Source: Phycisphaeraceae bacterium
GTDB taxonomy: Bacteria > Planctomycetota > Phycisphaerae > Phycisphaerales > UBA1924
Length of the DNA: 5,206 bases
Assembly: GCA_009827205.1 (NCBI GenBank)
Contig: WUAK01000214.1
Location: forward strand, 1 to 5,206
Direction of reading: 5' to 3'
The notes under the pieces are model-generated. The model ran no database searches. It saw only the letters and a list, made by a program, of their open reading frames with translations, and was not told the origin of the DNA. The stretch's first letter is position 1. The number at the start of each line of letters is the position of its first letter. This document shows positions 1-5,206 of the stretch, in pieces. The translations under genes and the position numbers were made by a program.

Positions 1-865
1 GCTTGAACCAGTCTACTCGTCTCGGAAACAGCGGGGGAGTGACCTTGATCGGCTTGCAGAGTGCCTCGCAGACGACCGCGGCCGCCCTCAGCGGAGCGAA
101 CGGCCAGTATCGGACCTTCACGCTCAGATCCATCGCCCGGGCGACCTCGCGAACAAGCTCGTTGAGCTCGTACGAACGCTCATCACCGATGATGAACGCC
201 TCGCCCGTGATGCCCTGCCGGTGCGCCGCCAGCTCGAACGCATCGACGAGATTCTCGATGTGGACCGGGTGGTAGTGCGTGGTGCCGTCGCCGAACATGT
301 GGAACGTGCCGCGCTGGACGAGCCTGAACAGGATCAGGAACCGACCCGGATCACCGGGGCCGTAGATCGCGGTTGGGCGGATGATGTTGGCGTCGAGACC
401 GTCCGCGACGAACTCCTGGACAACCTCTTCGCCGTTGTACTTGGTTTCCTGGTAGTAGTCAGCCGGCGCGATCGGGCTTTCTTCGCTGCCGATGCTGGTC
501 TTTACGTCGCCGTGCACGCCCTGCGTCGAGCAGTAGACAAGCCTGCGAACACCGAAGTCCTTGCACGCCTGGCACACGTTGCGTGTGCCCTCGACGTTGA
601 CATCCCAGTAGAGCGAGTCTGGGACGTTGAGCTTGCGGAACGCCGCCGCGGTGTGGTGCACAATGTCACAGCCCTTGACCGCTTCGTTGACAGCGTCCTT
701 GTCGGTCACGCTCGCCAGTGTGATCTCTGCGCCAAGACTCTTGAGATGGTCATAAAACAGGCCGGGCTGGTTGTCCAGCACCCGAACGGTCTCGCCCCGC
801 TCGATGAGTCTGCGGACGAGGTGGCTGCCTGTGAATCCGGTACCGCCAGTAACAAGCGTGGGCAT
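1..865 (-). CDS. NAD-dependent epimerase/dehydratase (extended SDR family), C-terminus cut by the window edge
   Basis: Reading the minus strand from the ATG at 865-863 gives 288 residues with no stop, running off the left edge. The N-terminus carries the Rossmann dinucleotide loop TGGTGFTG (G7, G10, G13), with Asp31 after the second strand favouring NAD(H). HTAA (residues 71-74), S113-T114 and the catalytic Y138-x3-K142 pair follow, then RPTAIYGPGD near residue 163, typical of nucleotide-sugar epimerases/dehydratases and of 3-beta-HSD-like relatives. The last residues seen (PRRVDWFK) resemble the segment before the C-terminal helix in this family, so roughly 40-50 residues are probably missing. 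The start is supported by a Shine-Dalgarno at 875-883. It follows the glycosyltransferase gene by 63 bp and is probably cotranscribed. Expected role (family knowledge): cytoplasmic NAD-dependent modification of a nucleotide-linked sugar or related alcohol. The exact substrate cannot be told. Confidence 0.93.
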   Translation of the reverse strand, partial: MPTLVTGGTGFTGSHLVRRLIERGETVRVLDNQPGLFYDHLKSLGAEITLASVTDKDAVNEAVKGCDIVHHTAAAFRKLNVPDSLYWDVNVEGTRNVCQACKDFGVRRLVYCSTQGVHGDVKTSIGSEESPIAPADYYQETKYNGEEVVQEFVADGLDANIIRPTAIYGPGDPGRFLILFRLVQRGTFHMFGDGTTHYHPVHIENLVDAFELAAHRQGITGEAFIIGDERSYELNELVREVARAMDLSVKVRYWPFAPLRAAAVVCEALCKPIKVTPPLFPRRVDWFK

Positions 866-874
866 GGCCCGTGT

Positions 875-883
875 TCCTTCCTT
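875..883 (-). promoter_or_regulatory. Ribosome binding site of the epimerase gene
   Basis: The minus strand reads AAGGAAGGA here, with the GGAAGGA core about 9 nt before the ATG at 865. It fixes the start of the epimerase gene and suggests independent translation initiation rather than coupling to the glycosyltransferase stop at 929. Confidence 0.7.
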
Positions 884-928
884 GATACTTCTCACCGCGA
901 TTCCACCGCGGGTCTCACCGAATCAATC

Positions 929-2098
929 TTACGAACTGATCGCCTCGGCGACCATCGTGTAAAGCTCCTTCACACGATGTTTATGAGCCTCATAGACATG
1001 CTGGCTTTCGGCAAATGCCTTACCCGCCTTACCCAGACTGTCCCGCTCTTCTTTATTCTCGGCCAGTTCCCTGATCGCACTCCCAAACCCGGCCGGATCC
1101 GCTGGGGCCAGCCTGCAGACGTCCTGGGTCAGGATCTGCGAATGCGTCGGAAGATCCGTCACGAGCACCGCCCGCCCCGTGTGCAGGTACGGGAACACCT
1201 TCTGTGGCGTGTTGATGCCCTTGGTCCTGGGCGCCGTCAGGATGTCGGCCTCGATCAGCAACTCACCCAGCCTGTCCGCGGGCCAGCGCCCGATCAGGTG
1301 GATCCGCCCGCCGATCCCAAGAGCCTCCGCCTTCTGCTCGTACGCGCGAATCTGGTCGGGCTCACCCCCCGCGATCACCGCGTCAACGTCAGCCCCGGCG
1401 TCGATCGCTTCCTTCATGCCCTCGATCAGCAGGTCCACGCCCTGGTAGGTCTGAAGGTTGCCGCAGTACACGAGCATCGTCGAGTCTGCGCTGATCCCGC
1501 ACTTCTCCCTGAGCCAGCCGGTCGGCTTGAGCGAATCCACATCGAGCTGCGAGATGTCGTGCAGCGTGACGAACCGCTTGGCGCCCTGTTTCTGCGCGAG
1601 ATCAGCAAGAGCGTGGCACACCGGCGCACACGCCACCGCACCCTTGACCCCGATCCCCTCGAACGCATGGAAGAACGGCGCAAACGGTTTGAGGATTCCC
1701 ATCTGCTCAACCATCTGCTGGGCGATCGATGAGTCCATGTCGTAGACATACGGGATCTTGTGACGCGCATTAAACCAGCGCGCCATGAAGACGGCTTCCT
1801 CTCCAGCATGGATCACGTCCGGCTTCAACTCATGGACGAGCTTCTTGGCGAGTTTGTAGAGCCTCACATCGCACTTCAGCTTCGCGCCACTGAACCCGGG
1901 CGAGGGCATGCCGACACCCTTGGGCGCCTCGATGCGGTGGATGGTCAGCCCCTCGTAGTCCCGATCCTCTCCCGCGTGCAGAGTGACAAGATGCACCTCG
2001 TGCCCGAGTTCCGTCAGTGCGCGCACGAGGATGTCCACGTCGATCGGCGTGCCGCGATCGATGTAGAACGGGTGTGGTGCCAGCACGAGAATCCGCAT
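929..2098 (-). CDS. Glycosyltransferase family 4 (GT-B fold)
   Basis: A 389-aa protein of normal length for GT4 enzymes, which transfer a sugar from a nucleotide-sugar donor to a lipid-linked or glycan acceptor at the cytoplasmic face of the membrane. The N-terminal domain starts with a strand (MRILVLAPHP) followed by the loop RGTPID (16-21). Next come LKPDVIHAGEEA (91-102) and a DMDSS segment near 120. The C-terminal domain opens with LVYCGNLQTYQGVDLLIEGM (209-228), the usual donor-domain beta strand and helix. It continues with VIAGGEPDQ (241-249), IHLIGRW (266-272) and TPQKVFPYLHTGRAVLVTD (297-315), the donor-site region. At that region the EX7E glutamates of classical GT4 enzymes are replaced (Ile295 and Pro303 by my alignment). 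No signal peptide or membrane helix is evident. A Shine-Dalgarno lies at 2107-2111. It sits 26 bp after the PHP-like gene and 63 bp before the epimerase gene. Donor and acceptor are unknown. Confidence 0.92.
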   Translation of the reverse strand: MRILVLAPHPFYIDRGTPIDVDILVRALTELGHEVHLVTLHAGEDRDYEGLTIHRIEAPKGVGMPSPGFSGAKLKCDVRLYKLAKKLVHELKPDVIHAGEEAVFMARWFNARHKIPYVYDMDSSIAQQMVEQMGILKPFAPFFHAFEGIGVKGAVACAPVCHALADLAQKQGAKRFVTLHDISQLDVDSLKPTGWLREKCGISADSTMLVYCGNLQTYQGVDLLIEGMKEAIDAGADVDAVIAGGEPDQIRAYEQKAEALGIGGRIHLIGRWPADRLGELLIEADILTAPRTKGINTPQKVFPYLHTGRAVLVTDLPTHSQILTQDVCRLAPADPAGFGSAIRELAENKEERDSLGKAGKAFAESQHVYEAHKHRVKELYTMVAEAISS

Positions 2099-2106
2099 GT
2101 GCCGAG

Positions 2107-2111
2107 TTCCT
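2107..2111 (-). promoter_or_regulatory. Ribosome binding site of the glycosyltransferase gene
   Basis: AGGAA on the minus strand, 8 nt before the ATG at 2098. A second purine run, AAGGAAG at 2114-2120, lies about 15 nt out and is less well placed. Both fall in the 26-bp gap after the preceding gene's TAA at 2127-2125. Confidence 0.55.
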
Positions 2112-2124
2112 GTCTTCCTTCTTC

Positions 2125-2919
2125 TTACTTCCCGATCCTGAGCCTGATCTGAGAGGCCACCGATCCGATGACGCCGTCGCGCCTGCCGATGGTCGAGTCA
2201 CCGGGCAGGGGCTCGCTGAGCCTCTCTCTCAGATCGGCAGCCGGGGTCCAAGAATCGAGTCTGTCTTCGAGCCAGAGCGCGTACCGCCCCGCCCTTTTCT
2301 GGTGTGGGGCGATCGGCAGCGGGTCCGTCCCGGGCAAGATCGGTACGCCAAGCTCTCTCGCCCGGGCGAAGATCGGTCCATCGGGCAATCCCATGGGCCT
2401 CGCTGCGCTGTCACCGAGCGCCACGCCTCTCGGACCGAACTCATTCAAAAGGTCGAGCACAAGTCCTTTCCGCTTGCCTGACCACTTGCCGAAACCCCAG
2501 GGCAGGACGACCAGCGCATTGAGCGTGAGCGCCTGCTCGAGTGAGTCGCGGATCGGCTCGTTGTCCGGGATACGCGTGTCGCACGCGAGCGTGAGGATCT
2601 CAAGGCCGTTGGCAGTCGCGATCTGTTGTCCCTGGATCAGGACCACGCGCCGCTCGTCATCGCGCGTGCCCACGAGCGACATCGGCTCACCCTCCGAGTC
2701 GAAAAGCCATCGGCCGACAGGCCTTTCCGAAGCCGCGAGCCGATCAAACCCGTGTTCATCAGCGGACTCGCTGAGCATCAGCACGCACATCCCCGATTGT
2801 GCGCCAAGCCTCGATAGATGTCTGTCCATGTGAGCGACAGCGCCGTCGAGCACCGCAGCCGGGTCGTGTGAGCCGCGCAGGTGCACGTGGGTGTCGATGA
2901 TGGTCGCGTGCTCAGGCAT
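2125..2919 (-). CDS. Putative PHP/amidohydrolase-like metal-dependent hydrolase
   Basis: A 264-aa soluble protein without signal peptide or membrane helix. The N-terminus has IIDTHVHL, the H-x-H metal-binding motif (H11, H13) that opens PHP and amidohydrolase TIM-barrel enzymes. Later segments fit the same kind of fold: GQQIATANGLEILTLACDT (97-115) matches the position where PHP proteins have G-V-E-I, VVLPWGFGKWSG (137-148) the place of the usual H-P strand, GDSAARP (169-175) a loop with an acidic residue, and GVPILPGTDPLP (191-202) the terminal Asp loop. Several canonical ligands are not visible (Gln99 where Glu is usual, Leu139-Pro140 instead of His-Pro), so activity is uncertain. The ATG overlaps the stop of the YdjM-like gene by 8 bp and has only a weak ribosome site, suggesting translational coupling. 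Its place beside sugar genes suggests a role in glycan or polysaccharide metabolism, which is inference. The substrate is unknown. Confidence 0.85.
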   Translation of the reverse strand: MPEHATIIDTHVHLRGSHDPAAVLDGAVAHMDRHLSRLGAQSGMCVLMLSESADEHGFDRLAASERPVGRWLFDSEGEPMSLVGTRDDERRVVLIQGQQIATANGLEILTLACDTRIPDNEPIRDSLEQALTLNALVVLPWGFGKWSGKRKGLVLDLLNEFGPRGVALGDSAARPMGLPDGPIFARARELGVPILPGTDPLPIAPHQKRAGRYALWLEDRLDSWTPAADLRERLSEPLPGDSTIGRRDGVIGSVASQIRLRIGK

Positions 2920-3460
2920 AGATTCTGTATCCGCGCCGCAGTCTCAGCAGGTATCTGCTCAGGTAGAACATCGCAGCAGCGTACAAGCCCTCGGTGACCA
3001 GCGTGAGCAGGTGCTGATCAATCCGCCAGTACTCGCTGTGCTCGACGCCCACAAACACCGCGATCGGGCAAGCGATCCGCTCCGGAAAGATCGGCCAGAA
3101 GAGCGACACGCCCCGCGAGTCCATCGTGAACAGGTCCATCAGCACATGGACCGCGTATAATCCTGTCCCCAGCGCAAAGACGCGTGTCTTTCTCGCCTCG
3201 CGCCACATCAGCACGATCACACCCAGAAAGAGCGCCCCGAACACCGGCGCGAGCACGAGCGAGTGTGAGTATGCGCCGTGCATCCCGAAGGCGTTGCCCC
3301 CATCGATCAGCATGTTGATCGGGATGTCAAAGTCCGGCGCGAGAGCAGCGAACAGGATCATCCCCCACACGAACACCCCGCGCAGATCACGCGGCGGGGC
3401 CTCGCCGAGCACCTGCTCAGAGAACGCGATCATCGATCCGTGTGCGATGGGTGACGGCAC
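2912..3460 (-). CDS. YdjM/DUF457-type membrane-bound metal-dependent hydrolase
   Basis: A 182-aa integral membrane protein beginning with GTG. It shows the residue pattern of the YdjM (DUF457, PF04307) family: His7 near the N-terminus (PSPIAHG), APDFD (41-45), the H-x4-H-S motif HGAYSHS (61-67) and HVLMD (105-109). These His and Asp residues are thought to bind a metal at the membrane face. Hydrophobic stretches at about 28-42, 66-86, 94-112 and 152-170 predict roughly four membrane helices. The C-terminus is basic (RYLLRLRRGYRIY), suggesting a cytoplasmic tail. The GTG start immediately follows the TAG stop of the VanZ-LamG gene, with an excellent Shine-Dalgarno inside that gene's end, so the two are probably translationally coupled. 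The reaction catalysed by this family is poorly defined. Envelope or lipid metabolism is inferred from the neighbours. Confidence 0.88.
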   Translation of the reverse strand: MPSPIAHGSMIAFSEQVLGEAPPRDLRGVFVWGMILFAALAPDFDIPINMLIDGGNAFGMHGAYSHSLVLAPVFGALFLGVIVLMWREARKTRVFALGTGLYAVHVLMDLFTMDSRGVSLFWPIFPERIACPIAVFVGVEHSEYWRIDQHLLTLVTEGLYAAAMFYLSRYLLRLRRGYRIYA

Positions 3461-4888
3461 CTACTCGGCCCCTCCTTCTTCCATCACTTTCGGTGAATCC
3501 GAGACCCCGCTGCACATCTTGATCACCAATCCCGCCAGCATTCCCACAACAACACACACGACGCCGATGATCGCTGCAGGGATAGGCAGCGTCAGTGTCA
3601 TCGAGTGCGCAGTCCATAGGGCCGCCCCGATCGGGATTCCCCCGGCAACGATGCCTATCACGAGTCCTATCGTAACCTTGCTGCTCAGACGCATCGCAAC
3701 AAGCCCGATCGGCGCAAAGAGCGCGACCCCCGCGATCAAGCTCTTGCCTGCCGAGCGGATCTTCAGCCAATCCCCGAGCTGACTCACGTGCTCACGCTCT
3801 CCTAGGTCGTTTCCATCGACCCAGAGTCTCGTTCTGCCTCCCGTCGTCGTCGCGACGATCCGAACGCGTCTGCCCGCCTCAAACACGCCGGGCCAGACTG
3901 CCTGGAAGTCCGCGCCATTGGCGCCTGACCTGGGCGTGCGCACTCGGAGCACGAACGCGTCGCCCTCCTGCGCCGCGGTGATGTTGCGAACATCAAGCCC
4001 CTTGGAGATCGTCAGGATCCGTGCGGGGCCGGCCTGCTCGGAAAGGGTGGGGGTGCACTCGATCGCGATGGTCGCCGCGCCCACGGCTTGGACCGCGCGG
4101 CTCATCTCGCTCGCGGGCCTCGTGCCCTGCGCGTAAGTACCGCGGTCGAGGTCGAGCCCGTTCTCGCCGTAGACGATGTTCTTCGTGCGGAGTGTGAACT
4201 CGATCGTGCCTGTGCTCTCGGGCCCCTGCGAAAGGTTGTAGATCATCGAGTGCGCAAACTCACCGAACTCAGGAGACTCGGCTTTGCCCGCGTAGATCCC
4301 CGCGTTGTGGATCATGCCCGCCCAGGGTCTGCCGCCCTTGTACTCATCGCCCAGCATGAACGGGAACGACTCGTCCCAGTCTGCGATGTTGTGCCCCTGC
4401 TGACCTCGCACAACGACAACCGACGCGAGAGCGGTAATCGCAAGGAGCGCAAGAACAAAGAACGGCAAGGCCAGGCGACGAATCCAACCGGACCATCTCG
4501 CAACAAACGGGTACATCCAGGCCCCTGCGCCGAGCCCGGCCCATTGCACGAGCACATCGCCGAGCCTCGCGTGCCGATAGCGGACCGCCACCTGCACGAG
4601 TTCGACCGCGAGGAGAAACACAGCGATCCCGACCGCAATGACGATCGTCCGCCGACCAGGCAGCGATGCCCTGGCCAGCCAGATCGCAAGCACAGCGGGG
4701 ATCGCGTGCAGCGGAAGGAAGAGATCAACCGGATCCGTCGCGCTCTGGCGCAACTGCAGAAGCAGCACCTCCGTCGTGCGCACAATGGCGAACGGGTAGA
4801 GCGTGATGAAGACCACGCCGACGGCGAGCAGCATCAGTGCTGTCAATGCATCGGCGCGGTATCTGGCGCTGTGAGTGTTGCCCGGCAT
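3461..4888 (-). CDS. VanZ-like membrane protein with LamG-type domain and C-terminal membrane helices
   Basis: A 475-aa protein. Residues about 15-160 form a VanZ-like membrane domain. Hydrophobic segments lie near 15-35, 55-72, 80-102, 113-128 and 138-160, with the typical motif ELVQV (96-100), R106 and GDVLVQWAGLGAG (110-122) seen in VanZ proteins (PF04892). Residues about 165-375 look like an extracytoplasmic LamG/concanavalin-type domain: DWDESFPFMLGDE (170-182), GGRPWAGMI (185-193), the strand GTIEFTLRTKN (227-237) and VRIVATTTGGRTRLWVDG (342-359). The C-terminus has membrane helices near 383-398, 404-424 and 434-456. The ATG lies in a possible hairpin and has no good Shine-Dalgarno; the next in-frame Met (M19) would clip the first helix, so M1 is preferred. 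The gene follows the Cys/Gly-tail gene by 52 bp and abuts the YdjM-like gene. VanZ lowers teicoplanin susceptibility in enterococci; the function of LamG fusions is unknown, and LamG suggests glycan binding outside the cell. Confidence 0.88.
   Translation of the reverse strand: MPGNTHSARYRADALTALMLLAVGVVFITLYPFAIVRTTEVLLLQLRQSATDPVDLFLPLHAIPAVLAIWLARASLPGRRTIVIAVGIAVFLLAVELVQVAVRYRHARLGDVLVQWAGLGAGAWMYPFVARWSGWIRRLALPFFVLALLAITALASVVVVRGQQGHNIADWDESFPFMLGDEYKGGRPWAGMIHNAGIYAGKAESPEFGEFAHSMIYNLSQGPESTGTIEFTLRTKNIVYGENGLDLDRGTYAQGTRPASEMSRAVQAVGAATIAIECTPTLSEQAGPARILTISKGLDVRNITAAQEGDAFVLRVRTPRSGANGADFQAVWPGVFEAGRRVRIVATTTGGRTRLWVDGNDLGEREHVSQLGDWLKIRSAGKSLIAGVALFAPIGLVAMRLSSKVTIGLVIGIVAGGIPIGAALWTAHSMTLTLPIPAAIIGVVCVVVGMLAGLVIKMCSGVSDSPKVMEEGGAE
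3469..3477 (-). promoter_or_regulatory. Ribosome binding site deciding a GTG start
   Basis: AAGGAGGGG on the minus strand, inside the last codons of the VanZ-LamG gene and 8-10 nt before the GTG at 3460-3458. It is close to the ideal anti-16S complement and supports the non-ATG start, with no gap after the upstream TAG at 3463-3461. Confidence 0.8.
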
Positions 4889-4915
4889 GGCATTAGTGTT
4901 GCATGGGTGCCGGGC
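4880..4915 (-). promoter_or_regulatory. Inverted repeat that could hide the VanZ-LamG start codon
   Basis: Two perfect 8-bp arms, GCCCGGCA at 4880-4887 and TGCCGGGC at 4908-4915 on the plus strand, are separated by 20 nt. One arm includes two bases of the ATG at 4888-4886. In the minus-strand transcript the stem could block ribosome access. No U-run follows, so it is not a classical intrinsic terminator. The arms are GC-rich and chance occurrence is possible. Confidence 0.4.
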
Positions 4916-4940
4916 TTATGCGCAGGCTTGGCTCAAACTC

Positions 4941-5206
4941 TCAGCAGCCACCGCCACCACCGCCACCACCGCCACCACCGCAACCTCCGCCCTGTCCGCC
5001 GCAGCCATTGCCTTTCCCTTTGCCCTTGCCTTTGCCGTCACCACAGCTCTTGCCGCCGCAGCCTGACTCGGTGTCGCCGCCCTTGGCTCGCTCGAACGCG
5101 GGCAGGTGACAGTTCTCAGTTGCGCTGCGCAGTTTCGCAAACGTGCCCAGAATCGAGGGGTCGGAGACCTTGCTCTCGATCGTGTCGTACAGATCCGCGT
5201 TTGCCA
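4941..5206 (-). CDS. Small protein with Lys-Gly and Cys-Gly tail, possibly cut at the right edge
   Basis: I do not recognise the family. The minus-strand frame ending at the TGA at 4943-4941 gives 87 residues up to the edge, and the partial codon before Ala is N-T-G, so it may be the true start (ATG, GTG or TTG) or an internal codon. The first part is ordinary and probably helical: ADLYDTIESK, SILGTFAKLRSATENCHLPAFERAKGG. The tail (about residues 42-87) has GCGGKSCG (48-55), four Lys-Gly units (58-65), CGGQGGGC (68-75), 11 glycines and a final Cys87. Six cysteines are visible (32, 49, 54, 68, 75, 87). This is the best frame: it is protein-like upstream, and the competing frames give Ala/Val/Pro-rich text. 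There is no hydrophobic segment to make it a classical sorting tag. The tail resembles the Gly-Cys C-termini of some uncharacterised bacterial proteins, with metal binding or crosslinking possible. It is 52 bp upstream of the VanZ-LamG gene. Confidence 0.65.
   Translation of the reverse strand, partial: ANADLYDTIESKVSDPSILGTFAKLRSATENCHLPAFERAKGGDTESGCGGKSCGDGKGKGKGKGNGCGGQGGGCGGGGGGGGGGGC
4947..4979. repeat. Short tandem repeat of 9-bp units encoding the poly-Gly tail
   Basis: The plus strand has three perfect gccaccacc units (4953-4979) plus a partial one (gccacc, 4947-4952). On the minus strand they read as GGT and GGC glycine codons, giving 11 consecutive glycines. Units are a multiple of three, so slippage would change the length of the tail without breaking the frame. 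Confidence 0.85.

Noticed and set aside
889..920. An 8-bp direct repeat (tctcaccg at 890-897 and 913-920) and a 5-bp CCGCG/CGCGG stem in the gap before the epimerase gene
   Set aside because: Both are too short in GC-rich DNA to call an operator or terminator, and no U-run follows the stem.
221..1732. A 503-codon open frame on the plus strand
   Set aside because: It lies antisense to the epimerase and glycosyltransferase genes and crosses their junction. Both minus-strand genes have clear family motifs and ribosome sites, so this is a by-product of GC-rich codon use.
3126..3782. A 218-codon open frame on the plus strand
   Set aside because: It is antisense to the YdjM-like and VanZ-LamG genes, crosses their junction and is Pro/Ser/Thr-rich without recognisable motifs.
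4880..4915. The inverted repeat as a rho-independent terminator
   Set aside because: No run of U follows the stem on the minus strand, the loop is 20 nt long, and the stem overlaps a start codon.
4916..5140. A minus-strand frame rich in Ala and Val, and plus-strand Pro/Ala/Thr-rich frames over the same bases
   Set aside because: They are other-frame readings of the repeat encoding the Cys/Gly tail. The chosen frame has ordinary protein composition upstream of the tail and stays open to the edge.

Overview
The window is GC-rich bacterial DNA in which every supported gene lies on the minus strand. Six genes, read from high to low coordinates, are packed head to tail: a Cys/Gly-tailed protein (cut at the right edge), a VanZ-LamG membrane protein, a YdjM-like membrane protein, a PHP/amidohydrolase-like protein, a family 4 glycosyltransferase, and an NAD-dependent epimerase/dehydratase (cut at the left edge). 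The gaps are 52, 0, -8 (overlap), 26 and 63 bp. This looks like one operon or the middle of one. No transporter, insertion sequence, tRNA, rRNA, CRISPR array or clear intrinsic terminator is visible, and no stretch over 300 bases lacks a gene.

The organism cannot be named from the sequence. A VanZ domain fused to a LamG domain, YdjM and an unusual PHP-like hydrolase beside sugar genes, and GC-rich codons suggest a Planctomycetota- or Verrucomicrobiota-type bacterium. That is inference at low confidence.

Right to left. The right edge (4941-5206) encodes the C-terminus, or possibly all, of a small protein ending in a Lys-Gly then Cys-Gly tail with 11 consecutive glycines and a terminal cysteine. 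A 52-bp gap follows. It holds one arm of an 8-bp inverted repeat whose other arm overlaps the start codon of the next gene. That gene (3461-4888) encodes a 475-aa protein with an N-terminal VanZ-like membrane domain, an extracytoplasmic LamG-type domain and C-terminal membrane helices. Its TAG stop directly abuts the GTG start of a 182-aa YdjM/DUF457-type membrane protein (2912-3460), which overlaps the PHP-like gene (2125-2919) by 8 bp. The glycosyltransferase (929-2098) and epimerase (1-865) each have a good Shine-Dalgarno.

Working together (inference): the epimerase and glycosyltransferase would modify nucleotide sugars and build a glycan or glycolipid, and the VanZ-LamG and YdjM proteins would act at the membrane on envelope lipid or glycan. 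The PHP-like enzyme may hydrolyse a phosphoester or amide in the same pathway. The combination is consistent with a cell-surface or exopolysaccharide locus, but no substrate can be read from the sequence. The least explained element is the Cys/Gly-tailed protein at the right edge.
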